DNA of 64,000 nucleotides from Acidisoma sp. L85 (GCF_009765865.1 NZ_LMUQ01000049.1:5150-69149); one strand, 5' to 3'; positions 54,775-64,000 are shown, numbered from the stretch's first letter. Notes: generated by a model not told the origin, from the letters alone. Numbers and translations are program-made.

Positions 54775-54940
54775 CGCTCGGAAGGTATCTGTCGACGCTT
54801 GCAGCGGACAAGTGTCTGCAAGCGGACATCCCTAGCGTATACCTTGTCCGTAGCGCGGCCCGCCTTCCGCGGTCCGGACTTCAGGGGGAGCTGTTGCGCC
54901 AGACATCGTCGCACCCCTTCCTTCCCTCCTTCCCTCCATC

Positions 54941-55498
54941 AAGGTAACGATCGACATCACCTTTGACGTCGATGCTCCAGATCTCAGCCCGCTGAGTGTT
55001 TGCATCGTCGATCTTGATCCGAACTGTAGCGAGGCAAGGCTCGTCTTCACGTATGGTCCTCGGCCGACCGCGCCGTCCACGCTTTTCGCTGACCTCGCGG
55101 TCGGCGAGGATTTGACGATCTATCGTTCAACCTTGTTTCGGGCATTGGATAGCCGCGTGTCCGCCCACGCAGCATTGCTGGAGGCGGTCGATCCCAATGA
55201 CCTGCTCAATCGAAAGTCGTTTGAGCCGAAAACGCATTGCGCTAGTCAGAGGGAGCTTCAACAACGCACAGCGAGGCCTCGACGACGACACACATCGCGA
55301 GCGAGACGTTCGGGCAAGTCGTGGAGGTGCTCTTTCAATCGGCTCTCACCGATCCCGTCGATCCCGCGAAGCGGACGACGGCCGAGCAGCTCAAAGGCGG
55401 CTGGTGAGCAAATTCCGGGCGGCCTGCATCCAGGCTTCTACGCCAAACTCACTTCGCTCCTGCCGACGTTCGACTTGTTCGGCTACCCCGGCCACTGA
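54941..55498 (+). pseudogene. Unidentified gene, probably frameshifted
   Basis: A frame without a clear start reads VTIDITFDVDAPDLSPLSVC, IVDLDPNCSEARLVFTYGPR, LAVGEDLTIYRSTLFRALDS, AALLEAVDPNDLLNR. This looks like real protein. Near 55230 the composition changes, and another frame carries ETFGQVVEVLFQSALTDPVD and PAKRTTAEQLKGGW, ending at 55407. I do not recognise the family. A frameshift would join both parts. Confidence 0.35.
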
Positions 55499-55610
55499 TC
55501 CCACCCTTATTTAGCGCCGCCAACTGGACTGAGCGCTGAAGCGTCACCTCAAGATGCTCCCTGCGTCGAAACTGTAGTTCGCATTTCACGTCGCGATAAT
55601 CGCGTGCCAT

Positions 55611-56124
55611 TCAGACGCGACGGACATAGTCATATCGGTGATTGAGCCACTCCGTGCCGGTGCCGTCCGCCATCGTGAAATACTGCTCGTTTGTGTCGTG
55701 ATCGGGGCCTTGCGTAGCGAGTTCCTGCCGCATCCGTAGAAACTGGCCGGTCGATATTGTGCCGCCGACGACGGCTATGGGTGCGAAGCTTAATGCGATC
55801 CGGTCGAGGTTGCCGGTCCAGGCTCCAGGCCGGCATAAAACCGACCGGATCCCTTCTGTCGAAGGACACATAGTCCCAGCGGCCATCTAGTCGGTTGTAG
55901 CAGAGCAGGTCGGTTCGTTTGACGGCCGAGTGGGTAGTATCCCCCGGCAGACGGATGAACTCCTGAATCAACGTGCCGATCATCACACGTTCGCCGACCA
56001 AGCCAGTGCTTATAACTGGAGCGGCATGAGGAGCGGGCCAAACTGTTTCCGTGACATCCCAAATGCCTGCGCGCAGGCTGAGGAAGCGCGCTTCCGGTCC
56101 TGGCTCATTGAGTGGCTCGCTCAT
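55611..56124 (-). pseudogene. DUF1579-like protein, frameshifted
   Basis: The first frame reads MSEPLNEPGPEARFLSLRAG, IWDVTETVWPAPHAAPV, TDLLCYNRLDGRWDYVSFDR and GFMPAWS. After a shift near 55810 another frame continues NLDRIALSFAPIAVVGGTIS and ends YFTMADGTGTEWLNHRYDYV. The GxWDVTET start and the later FTMADGxGTEW resemble DUF1579-type lipocalin-like proteins. A single indel separates the halves. Confidence 0.6.
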
Positions 56125-56472
56125 CGCCGTTCCGGCAGCTGGGGCGGTTTGACTTGAACTTTGCGCTAGGCGCTGTCACGAAACCGCAACTTCAGCTCGC
56201 GATTTGCTCGTCTTACTCAATCCGCGAGATCGGAGAGTCGGAGACCCTAACGTCTTTCCGAGGTGGCGAGGGCGTTACCGGATCACCAGCCAAATGTCGG
56301 GATGGCAACGCGTTAAGGCGCGAAGGTGAAGAGGCACACCAGGCGGGGCCACCCGCTCACACGTTCTCTTGGCAACTCCAGGTTTTCCTCGAAACTCGAA
56401 CGCCAGGCTCCATATCGCAGCGGGAGCATGCAAGTCCGCGGATACCGCTGCTCCATTTCGGGAGGCTGCCTC

Positions 56473-57486
56473 ATGGCAATTAGCGACGAAAAGGCGATTT
56501 CGCGGCGCAACGTGGTCGGTGGAGCTGGCATCGGACTGGCTGCTGTCGCGGCGGCGGTGCGGCCGGCTCTCGGCCAACAGACATCGTCACCGCCCTCGCC
56601 GTCGCGGCCGTTGCAAGACCCGACCCACAAATACCCACGACCGCCTTTTAAGAAGCAGTTGCAAGCCTGGCCGGGTTTGGTCAGCAAAATGGAGCCCCGC
56701 CCTAACCATGGCGAGCAGAGCTATCGGGGATCAGGTCGGCTCGCTGGACGCAAGGCGCTCATTACCGGAGGTGATTCCGGGATGGGCCGCGCTGCTGCTG
56801 TTGCCTACGCGCGCGAAGGTGTTGATGTGGCAATAAATTACCTTCCTGCCGAAGAACCCGATGCCCGCGAAGTCATCGCGCTCATCAAGGCAGAAGGTCG
56901 GGTCGCGGTTGCAATTCCCGGAGATATTCGCGACGAGGCCTTCTGCCAGAAGCTTGTCACGGATGCAGTCGCCGGGCTCGGCGGTTTGGATATCTTGGTG
57001 AGCAATGCCGGCCGTCAGCAGGCACACAACTCCATCTTGGACATTTCGACCGAGCAGTTCGACTGGACGATTAAGACAAACATCTACGCGCCATTCTGGA
57101 TTATCAAGGCGGCGCTGCATCACATGCCGCCCGGCTCTGCCATTATCGCGACGACGTCGGAACAAGCGTACGATCCCACGCCCGATCTTTACGACTACGC
57201 GCAGACAAAGGCGGCGACGATGAATTTTGTTAAATCTCTAGCCAAGCAGCTTGGCCCGAAGGGTATTCGTGTAAACGGCGTGGCACCCGGGCCCATTTGG
57301 ACGGCGCTTCAGGTGACGGGCGGTGCGTCACAGGAGAAGCTCGAAAAGTTCGGAAGCATGACGCCACTTGGTCGTCCCGGTCAGCCAGCGGAGCTGGGCT
57401 CGATCTATGTCCAGTTGGCGGCCGCGGATGCCAGTTTTGCGACCGGACAAGTCTATGGCGCGGCGGGAGGCAGCGGTCAGCCGTAA
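56473..57486 (+). CDS. SDR-family oxidoreductase with Tat-like N-terminus
   Basis: This 337-residue SDR of the YghA/glucose-dehydrogenase-like group has an N-terminal twin-arginine leader ISRRNVVGGAGIGLAAVAAA, then LITGGDSGMGRAAAVAYARE, NAG in LVSNAGRQQAHN, the catalytic Ser in ATTSEQAY and YAQTKAATMNF, and VNGVAPGPIWTALQ. Cofactor use in the periplasm would be unusual, so the leader may be vestigial or the protein a periplasmic outlier. ATG 56473 follows GGGAGG by seven bases. It has no operon partner. Confidence 0.82.
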   Translation: MAISDEKAISRRNVVGGAGIGLAAVAAAVRPALGQQTSSPPSPSRPLQDPTHKYPRPPFKKQLQAWPGLVSKMEPRPNHGEQSYRGSGRLAGRKALITGGDSGMGRAAAVAYAREGVDVAINYLPAEEPDAREVIALIKAEGRVAVAIPGDIRDEAFCQKLVTDAVAGLGGLDILVSNAGRQQAHNSILDISTEQFDWTIKTNIYAPFWIIKAALHHMPPGSAIIATTSEQAYDPTPDLYDYAQTKAATMNFVKSLAKQLGPKGIRVNGVAPGPIWTALQVTGGASQEKLEKFGSMTPLGRPGQPAELGSIYVQLAAADASFATGQVYGAAGGSGQP

Positions 57487-57594
57487 GACGCCCCCGTCTC
57501 AAGCTTGGCACCTCAACCGAATCGCGCGATCGCACCAGACGACCGCAGCCGCGATCCCAATCGCAGCCTTACGGCTGCCGCCCCTGACGATCCT

Positions 57595-57990
57595 CAACTG
57601 CGTCACATGGCGGTCGTGGGCGACACCTACATCCTCATATCGGAGCGCAGACTGCGAGGCGCTTTTGGCTGATCGACATGCTGGTGCCCGACGGCAGCGG
57701 GCCGCCGCCGCACCGTCATAATTTTGAGGAGATATCCACGCTGCTGGGCAACGAGCTGGAGTTCGCCTTCCGAGGGGAGACGCAAACTTACGAGCACCCT
57801 CGGCCATCAACATTCCGGCGAGTGCCCCACACGTGTTCAAGAACATCTTCGGTGAGACGGCTCATGGCTGTGCCTGTGGGCACCCGCCGGACAGGACGCT
57901 TTTCTTCGGCTAATGGCATCCCGGTCGAGAACCCCGCGTCGCCGCCGCTGCATTCACGAGCATCGCTCGGTTGCGAGCGGGGACAAGTAA
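57595..57990 (+). pseudogene. Cupin-domain protein, multiply frameshifted
   Basis: Pieces in several frames line up: HMAVVGDTYIL, then MLVPDGSGPPPHRHNFEEIS and TLLGNELEFAFRGE (cupin motif 1 with HRH and Glu), then NIPASAPHVFKNIFGETAHG (motif 2 His) and GIPVENPASPP. These are consecutive parts of a single small cupin protein, broken by at least two indels. Confidence 0.65.
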
Positions 57991-58185
57991 TCAAAACGCG
58001 AAAAACCCCTTCCCGCGTGTTGAGGGAGGGACGGCTGGTGTCTGCTGCACAGTAAGCCTATGTGGACTGACCGCGCCTCAGGTCACAACTCAACGGCCTC
58101 GCGGCTGGCTGCTTCGGGGGTGGTGTGCTCGGCGACGCGGCGAGCCGCATCTTGCGCCAGAGTCCACTCCTCATCTTCGTTCCGT

Positions 58186-59607
58186 TCAGGCTGGTGGAAA
58201 CAGGATGTCCTGTTCACGGCGGAGTGCCACGAGGCGGTCATTCGCGGGACCGAGCACTACATCGTCATAGGTGAGGTATTCTCCTTTCGAGACGGCTCGT
58301 TTCATTGTGGCATCTCGCGCCAGGGCGAAGGGAAGAAAATTGCCTTCACTCACAATGCGCGCCTTTTCCACACGCCCCGCGACGCAAAGGCCTCCAATCT
58401 CGTCGATGACCTCACCTTGGAGGAGGTCCTTTTTCGTCAGCGCCATGACGTCGGCGTAGCGCTTGCCGCTTGTCAGCGGTGCGATGGTCACCTGCCGATC
58501 GACGACTGCCATGGCAATTGAGATCGGCGCCTGGATCGCCACGTAATGATAAGGCGTGTAGAAGATGCCGACCGTCGACTTTCCCTTCGGCGAAGTGAGT
58601 AGTTGGACGCCTGCTGCGCTACCGAGGGGACTCCTATCGTCCACCAGGTTGCCGAGGCCGGACATAGAATTCATAAACACCCGCTGCAGTTCATTCCGAA
58701 TTCGCACTACGACGAAGCACCAGACAGGCTGGACGTGGGCACCTTCCGCCGGGACGATACGTTCGACCACACCGGTGCGACTTAGGATGCCGCCATTTTC
58801 GCGGCTGTCGAGGAGCTGGGGAACACGCTGCGCGAACTCGTTAAAGGTGACTGCCGGTCCATGCATTCCGCGGATATCGGGCTCGAGCCCGGTCGCGTTT
58901 GCGATCATGCAGCATTCTTCGTTCGTCTTAGAGCCGTCGACGAACGAGGCGAAGAGGGCTGCATTGCGCTGCACGGCGCCCGCGCTCACGTTTTTGAGAT
59001 AGGCGCCCACATTTTCCTTATTCCATTTGACGTCGCCGCCGCCGTAGTCATGCCGTCCAGCCGCGAGAATTTCGAAGCCAAGCGCATCAGCTTCATCATA
59101 CAGCGCCTTCACCACGCCCGGTTCATCGCCGTGGATGCCAGTATAGACGACACCCGCATCGTCCGCTTTCTTCTTGAGGATGTTCCCGACTAGCACATCA
59201 CCTTCAACGTTGAAGGTGACAAGGTGCTTCTTGGCCGCGATCGTGGCCAGCGCGACATCGGCGAAGAATGTCGGATTGCCGGTTGCCTCCACGACGCAAT
59301 CAATCTGTGGCAGACTCCAGGCGATTTCCGCCTTCGTCGTAATCACCTTGTGACCGGCAGCCAGCGCCGCATCCGCTTCTTCAACCGATACGCAGCGTGT
59401 GATCTGGTTCTCCATGAAGCCGGCGGCGCCCAGCACTTCGGCGGCACGGCCAAGATCAACATCTACTACGACCTCAGCCTGCATCCCCCGTGCCATGGTG
59501 AGCTGATCAACAAGAGCGCCGCCCATGGCGCCGGTGCCGATGACCGCGACCTGGATGGGGCCGTGTGTCTCACTGTGCTTTCGGATGCGGTCGTTTATCC
59601 CGAACAT
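58186..59607 (-). CDS. NAD(P)-dependent oxidoreductase with SAF domain
   Basis: This 473-residue two-domain protein has a homoserine-dehydrogenase-like Rossmann half (VAVIGTGAMGGALVDQL, VVEATGNPTFFADVALATIA, KKHLVTFNVEGDVLVG) and a C-terminal SAF/AFP-like segment (RDATMKRAVSKGEYLTYDDV). Databases often misname such proteins FlgA-like. In alphaproteobacteria they lie in sugar and sugar-acid catabolic loci and probably oxidise a branched or short sugar acid. ATG 59607 with AGGA ahead is used; 96 upstream codons are open but unrelated. It stands alone here. Confidence 0.8.
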   Translation of the reverse strand: MFGINDRIRKHSETHGPIQVAVIGTGAMGGALVDQLTMARGMQAEVVVDVDLGRAAEVLGAAGFMENQITRCVSVEEADAALAAGHKVITTKAEIAWSLPQIDCVVEATGNPTFFADVALATIAAKKHLVTFNVEGDVLVGNILKKKADDAGVVYTGIHGDEPGVVKALYDEADALGFEILAAGRHDYGGGDVKWNKENVGAYLKNVSAGAVQRNAALFASFVDGSKTNEECCMIANATGLEPDIRGMHGPAVTFNEFAQRVPQLLDSRENGGILSRTGVVERIVPAEGAHVQPVWCFVVVRIRNELQRVFMNSMSGLGNLVDDRSPLGSAAGVQLLTSPKGKSTVGIFYTPYHYVAIQAPISIAMAVVDRQVTIAPLTSGKRYADVMALTKKDLLQGEVIDEIGGLCVAGRVEKARIVSEGNFLPFALARDATMKRAVSKGEYLTYDDVVLGPANDRLVALRREQDILFPPA

Positions 59608-59943
59608 TCTATTCCTCGCTCCATCTATGCCGGTTGAGCTTGTCACGCGCCGGAAATGGCCTGATTTTCTGAATCTTCTCTCATAAGGGCAAACACTGGC
59701 ACATCTAAGTAGGATCGTCGACACGCCGAACCTGTTAAGCTTGCTCTCATTGGTCGGCGCGTGAAGTGGTCGCCCCTCTACTAAGGTGGGTATCGGCCGG
59801 CTCGTTTCCCCGTCCGCATTGGAAGTCCACGCGCCCACGCCTGGTGGGCGGCACATACCGTATAACGCAGACCGGCGTCGAATTTGACGTTGCATGGCGT
59901 GACACCCCGCTCGGGTGCTCGACGCATTAACGCGCCCGAGCGC
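59608..59943. other. Intergenic stretch
   Basis: This 336-base stretch is upstream of both the SAF oxidoreductase and the HU remnant. No motif, repeat or RNA gene recognised. It probably contains the oxidoreductase promoter. Confidence 0.35.
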
Positions 59944-60212
59944 GTGTCAAAAGGCTTCATTGCCTCCGTTCTGCAGGACTCTGCTGAGTTGACTGGTGTC
60001 GCGGCGAATCGAGCGGCAGTGACCTCATAGATGCCATCGTCAAAGAGCTGAAAACCTCCGGCGGCTTCACCTTACCCAGCTTCGGCACCTTTCGTGTCGC
60101 CAAGACAAAGGCCCGCAAGGAGCTCAACCCACGCACAGGTGAGCCGGTCAAGGTAAAGGCGGGCAAAACCGTGAGGTTCAAAGTCTCGCCGTTGCTCAAG
60201 AAGTTGGTCTAA
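59944..60212 (+). pseudogene. HU-family DNA-binding protein, frameshifted
   Basis: GFIASVLQDSAELTGVAANR reads in one frame from a possible GTG at 59944. After a shift near 60020 the next frame gives DLIDAIVKELKTSGGFTLPS, FGTFRVAKTKARKELNPRTG and EPVKVKAGKTVRFKVSPLLK, a classic HU/IHF DNA-binding arm. A single indel near the N-terminus separates the dimerisation helices from the arm. It is too short and shift-broken to work as read. Confidence 0.8.
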
Positions 60213-60238
60213 GGTCCCACATCGCCGAGGCGACGCCG

Positions 60239-60787
60239 TCAACCTTTCACAGGATCACTCGCGCTTTCGCAATATCTAGAAGCACTCTCCTCGACATGGC
60301 CAGCCTTGCCGACGGCTTCCCGAAAGCGGCCGAGGGCGCAGCGCGGCACGTCGCGAATCAGGAAGACAGCGCCATCGGGAATAGATGTCGCCCACGTGCT
60401 GGGCGACGTGAGGCATCTTGGCTTCCCCGAGAGGAACCGGATGCCTCGGCCTGGGCGAGCCCCACGCAGGTTCCTGAGGGACGCAGCGATCTCGCGTCCG
60501 ACGAGATAGATCGGCGTCTCACGCGCTTCGAACACGGAGCGAAATGGCACCCGCTCGTCGACCGTGATCCGAAGATCAACCAAGTCTTCTAGAGCGGCAA
60601 TCCTGCCATCGACCGCCCAGATGTCCTGACAAAGCGCGCGCAGTGCCTGCTCCGCTTTGAGTGGAAAGACCCAGCCGGTCGTCGAGCCGAGCCACGTTCC
60701 ACCGACCTGCCTTGCACGATACGGAAGTGCGGGATGATAGGGCGCCTCGAGTTCAAGCCGCGCCCCGTTGGCCCGAATGACGACCAT
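60239..60787 (-). CDS. Hypothetical protein
   Basis: This 182-residue leftward protein begins MVVIRANGARLELEAPYHPA with GTWLGSTTGWVFPLKAEQAL and LCQDIWAVDGR. The GW.FP....LR.LC..IW.VDG pattern is one I associate with conserved hypothetical proteins of Methylobacterium and rhizobial plasmids. ATG 60787 has GGGAGA eight bases before; an upstream TTG at 60844 would add 19 residues. Function unknown. Confidence 0.55.
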   Translation of the reverse strand: MVVIRANGARLELEAPYHPALPYRARQVGGTWLGSTTGWVFPLKAEQALRALCQDIWAVDGRIAALEDLVDLRITVDERVPFRSVFEARETPIYLVGREIAASLRNLRGARPGRGIRFLSGKPRCLTSPSTWATSIPDGAVFLIRDVPRCALGRFREAVGKAGHVEESASRYCESASDPVKG

Positions 60788-60947
60788 GTCGGGTTCTCCC
60801 AGAAGAACTGGCCGAATCCTAACTCTCTCCTCGCTGTGCGCCAAACACTATGTCGGAGCACCTAGATGAATTCGCTGAATCAACGGCGGCCGAGAAATCA
60901 AGAAAGGGAATCAGCTGCTGTGAGCCTGCTCGCATTTGCTAGACGGA

Positions 60948-61310
60948 TTAGGGTGCTCCGCCCCTTGGACTTTCGGAGGTCGACTTCATCTCGCGGTCTT
61001 GCCTCACCGAAGCGAGCCATCTCTCCGTGCGGCCCAGCCTTTCACAAATGCTGCGCGTTCCGAGACCGTCATCCAGGAGCCGCTCGGCGCGCGCTCTAAC
61101 ATCGCCGTCCTGAGCAGGCGGAGCAGTTCGAGGAGCGACGACAGCGGATAGAAGAGCGACGGCTCGGTGGTTCGCATTGTCGCGCTCGGCCTTCTCCTTT
61201 TGCAACAGCTCGTAGAGCTCACAGACTCGAACGCCAAGTCGTCTCGCCGCCTGTTTGATCGGCGTATGTTGCTCGTGGACCAGCTCCCACGCCCCGGTCG
61301 TCGTCGCCAT
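60948..61310 (-). CDS. Hypothetical protein with HTH-like segments
   Basis: This 120-residue protein has a strong AGGAGG three bases before ATG 61310. Sequences IKQAARRLGVRVCELYELLQ and ERLLDDGLGTRSICERLGRT look like two helix-turn-helix-like stretches separated by a charged linker, so a small DNA-binding role is plausible but not shown. It precedes the preceding hypothetical gene by 160 bases in the same direction. Confidence 0.55.
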   Translation of the reverse strand: MATTTGAWELVHEQHTPIKQAARRLGVRVCELYELLQKEKAERDNANHRAVALLSAVVAPRTAPPAQDGDVRARAERLLDDGLGTRSICERLGRTERWLASVRQDREMKSTSESPRGGAP

Positions 61311-61635
61311 GTTCCTCCTACTCGTCGATCATTGAGCGTCCTTTTCGTGCCACGCCGCCGGTTGGACATCAATGGTTAGCCGCGCTCGCTTGGAGTGTTG
61401 GGGTAGACGGACCGTCACAGCGAGGGCACGCACTTCGCGCTGTAGAGGAAACCGACGAAGAGAAGGATCGAATTCGCGTCATTTGTCGGCGCCTGGTCGA
61501 ATGCAGAACAGTCTCATCCGCGCGAATGCAAATCGCCGCTTGATCGAGGCTGGTGTCTTCCATGAGCGACTGATATTTTCATAACGACATCGCCTCATTT
61601 GAGTCATTCATTTTAGTCTCGGAGCTTTCGTCGCT
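61311..61635. other. Intergenic stretch
   Basis: This 325-base divergent region holds promoters for the leftward hypothetical gene and for the ATPase remnant. No specific site recognised. Confidence 0.35.
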
Positions 61636-62645
61636 ATGTCTCTGCTGCCCCTCCGCTTTGGTGGAGCTACTGCATTAACCGTCGCATCCACCTTCCCGCA
61701 CAAGCTTTCACCAGCGCTTGCCGATGGCATGGTCGCGCGACGGCGTCTGTTCAAGCGGATGGAGGCAGTATCGAAGGCCGGCGTCATCGCCATTGTGGGT
61801 CCGCCGGCGAGCGGCAAGACCTTCCTCGCCGCCAGCTGGCTTTGCTTCGACTGGGTCGTGCAGCGGACAGGCCACGCCATCTGGTATCAGGCCGACGATG
61901 CCGACGAGGACATCGCGGCCTTCTTCCAGCTCGTCGGATCAGCCCTCGAGGAACAGCTCAACGACAATGAGGAGCCCCTCCCCGCCTATACCCCGGAAGC
62001 TTTCTCTCAACTGAAGAGCTTCTCGGCCCATTGGTTCCGGGCTCTCTTCAAGGGAGGCACGCGGCCTCCCATCCTCTTCGTCATCGACGATCTTCACCGT
62101 CTCCCGGCGGATTCCCCGTTGGCCCAGGTGCTGCTTGAGCTCGCGAAGGCGCTCGGGCCCCAGGATCGTTTGATCTTCTTTTCGCGGGTGGCCCTACCGT
62201 CCGCTATCCGGAGGGCGATCCCCCGCTCGCGGCTGGTAGCATCACCGACCTCCAGGTGAGTGAGAATGAATGGGAGGATTTCGCGCAGGCTTCGGATCGA
62301 CTGGAGCCGCTGACGCGCGAGGCCTTCGCCGCGTCGCTGCGACGCTCGGGTTACTGGATCGCCGGGCTCGACTGCCTGCCCCGGCGGACCGGGATCCTTC
62401 ACGCCAGCTTGGATCAAATTCAATCCTTGCTCGCTCGGCTCGAAGCATCGGATCGCGCAGCGCTACTGGCGACAGCGTTCCTGCAAACCGGTGTCGAGCA
62501 GGACTGGGCGACGCTCGGCGGACCCGAAGCCTACCCAGCTCTGCTTCGGCTCGGCGCGGCGACGGGGTTTGTCTCCCGCCTCAGCGACACCGCGTTCCGT
62601 AAGCACGAGCTGCTTCCGGTTGAACGAGAGACTCGTGATCACTGA
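61636..62645 (+). pseudogene. MalT-like STAND ATPase, frameshifted and truncated
   Basis: The N-terminal P-loop AIVGPPASGKTFLAASWL (Walker A) and ILFVIDDLHRL (Walker B) in a 207-residue frame match LuxR/MalT-type signal-transduction ATPases. After a shift near 62215 the next frame continues SITDLQVSENEWEDFAQASD and WIAGLDCLPRRTGILHASLD, typical of the region after the NB-ARC core. The TPR repeats and LuxR HTH that should follow are absent; the sequence ends in an SDR fragment. Confidence 0.7.
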
Positions 62646-62647
62646 CC

Positions 62648-62907
62648 GCCGCCGTCCAGATCCTCGCAGTCGAACTCAAGCCCATGCGAGTGAATGGGGT
62701 CTCCCCGGGCGTGATTGATACGCCCTGGTGGGACGCCCTGCCTGAGGCCCAGAAGCAGGCGATGTTCAAAGACTTCGCGGCCAGAACCCCGGTCGGCCGC
62801 GTCTGGCGGCCGGAGGACGTGGCGCAGGCGATCGCGTTCTGATCGCCGACGACTTCATGACCGGCCAGACGCTGATCTGCGACGGCGGTCTACGTTTTAC
62901 GGCGTAA
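62648..62907 (+). pseudogene. SDR oxidoreductase, C-terminal remnant
   Basis: AVQILAVELKPMRVNGVSPG and VIDTPWWDALPEAQKQAMF are the C-terminal third of a classical SDR. A shift near 62840 leads to LIADDFMTGQTLICDGGLRF and a stop. The Rossmann and catalytic parts are missing. It directly abuts the truncated STAND ATPase, a likely deletion junction. Confidence 0.75.
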
Positions 62908-63027
62908 TCGAGGCCGGCCCCTGATCTAAGGCGCGGTCACAATTTGAGCATGCCTGCGTGGTGCGCTGGCCTGCCGCAGATAGCACAGGTTCTGCGGTCA
63001 GACCGTGTAGGAGCGATCGCAAGCAAT

Positions 63028-63846
63028 GAAACATTGTGTTGAGGTTGATGAGGCGACGGTGGCTTTTCAGGTTGATGGGGCGGGCCCGGCCCGATCCTCC
63101 TGCACGGCGCGGGCGGCAATTCCGAAACAAATCGGAGCCAATTGATCGGCCGGCTGTCCAAATGTCACACCGTCGTCCGACCGGACTTTTCGGGACCGGG
63201 CGAGACGGTTGATGATGGAAGGCCGTTAACCGTCGCTATGCTGGCCGCTCAAGCAGTCGCAGCAGCTGATCTGGCGGGCGCGACACCCTTTGATCTCGTC
63301 GGCTTCACCTTCGGCGCTACAGTTGCGACCTGTCTCGCGGCCGAATACCCCCATCTTGTGCGCTCTGTCATATTGCTCGCTGCGTCCTCGACGAGCGCAG
63401 ATGCGCGCCAGACACTGCAATTCGAGCTATGGCGGGATCTGATCCGCACAGATCGGAAGGCGCTGACGCGTTTGCTCCTGTTTACCGGCTTTGCCCCGGA
63501 TTTCCTCGCCAAGATGGACTATCCGACAGTGCTTCAGTTCATTGAGGAAATCGTTGCCCGAAGTAATTGGGATGGCTTGGCGCGGCAGCTCGAATTGCTT
63601 CTGACACAGGATGTAAGAGACCAAGCGCGGCGCATCAACAAACCTACTTTGGCTACCGGTCGCACCCACGATTATTTGGTCCCGCCCGCTTATACACAAG
63701 GGCTCGTCGATCTCATCCCAAACGAGCGCTATTTGGAGATAGCAACGGGCCATCTTGCGACATTGGAGAGCCCGCAACTTGTAGCCAACTGTATCCTCGA
63801 TTTCGTGAGTCCCAATTTTCGGGTAATTTGGTCAACAGGCAGATAG
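63028..63846 (+). pseudogene. Alpha/beta hydrolase, frameshifted
   Basis: An N-terminal piece (MKHCVEVDEATVAFQVDGAG) and, after a shift near 63090, PILLHGAGGNSETN and VRPDFSGPGETVDD continue in the 234-residue frame with LVGFTFGATVATCLA, GRTHDYLVPP and ATGHLATLE. The oxyanion HGAGG, acid Asp and His are in place. The nucleophile elbow reads GFTFGA, with Thr instead of Ser. One indel breaks the start of an otherwise whole hydrolase. Confidence 0.65.
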
Positions 63847-64000
63847 GCGCGTTATCTCGTGTTGAGGCTCGTGACCAGCGTGCGAGCATTTCCCAGGCAC
63901 ATGTTACTAGGCGAGTTTGGCGCAGGCCAGGTTTCTCTGCTGCACCCGTGACGTCGCCCCGCCCCGCCCATCAGCGGGCAACCTATGGATCGTTTAAAAG
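63847..64000. other. Right-edge non-coding stretch
   Basis: The last 154 bases contain no frame or motif I can support. Confidence 0.3.

Noticed and set aside
1-64000. tRNA or rRNA genes, possible island attachment site
   Set aside because: No tRNA-like arm pattern or rRNA sequence was recognised on either strand by reading. A dedicated RNA search was not possible here.

Overview
The window looks like an accessory, mosaic segment of a GC-rich alphaproteobacterium, most likely of the Hyphomicrobiales (Rhizobiales). The basis is the set of families present: several CUT2-type (RbsABC-like) sugar ABC importers, a pRiA4b ORF-3-type protein at the left edge, remnants of IS21, IS66 and IS91 elements, an HB1-type HU protein, bacterial Ku, and Bradyrhizobium/Methylobacterium-like small proteins. 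No rRNA, tRNA, CRISPR array or replication origin was recognised.

Layout. (1) 0-4.2 kb: the end of a plasmid-type gene, then a leftward operon of a sugar-binding protein (frameshifted), an NAD-dependent epimerase and a tartrate/D-malate-type dehydrogenase. Its upstream transporter half has been replaced by the 3' end of an IS21 element. (2) 4.2-7.3 kb: a small unknown gene, a broken MocR-type regulator and two adjacent leftward epoxide-hydrolase-like alpha/beta hydrolases. (3) 8-16.7 kb: a leftward operon of amidohydrolase, DUF59/MIP18 protein, Tat-exported binding protein, ABC ATPase, permease and galactitol-dehydrogenase-like SDR. Divergent from it are an FAD-linked 2-hydroxyacid oxidase and a GntR/FCD regulator. 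(4) 17-33 kb: an AraC regulator divergent from a 14.7-kb rightward run. The run holds two tandem AraA-type isomerases, two zinc polyol dehydrogenases, an aldo/keto reductase and two complete CUT2 importers, and is followed by a remnant of an IlvD/Edd sugar-acid dehydratase. (5) 33-38 kb: a LacI regulator divergent from a fatty-acid desaturase, an orphan sugar-binding protein and a Gfo/Idh/MocA dehydrogenase (frameshifted). (6) 38-64 kb: a decayed zone with intact islands (acyl-CoA ligase, Ku, a LysR-controlled SDR/NTF2/methyltransferase operon, a Tat-type SDR, a SAF-domain oxidoreductase). These sit among many frameshifted or truncated genes and IS fragments.

How the genes may work together. 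Regions 3 and 4 together encode uptake of one or more sugars or polyols by three ABC systems, oxidation by SDR, MDR and AKR enzymes, aldose-ketose isomerisation by the tandem isomerases, and possibly lactone hydrolysis by the amidohydrolase. No sugar kinase or aldolase is present, and a dehydratase remnant lies next to the last transporter, so a non-phosphorylative oxidative route is the best inference. The most unusual elements are the tandem isomerase pair, the amidohydrolase-DUF59 pair (remembered as companions of propane-type monooxygenases, here without the monooxygenase), and a perfect 72-bp in-frame duplication inside one ABC ATPase. The many single-base frameshifts could be real decay or sequencing/assembly errors. 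The sequence alone does not decide this.
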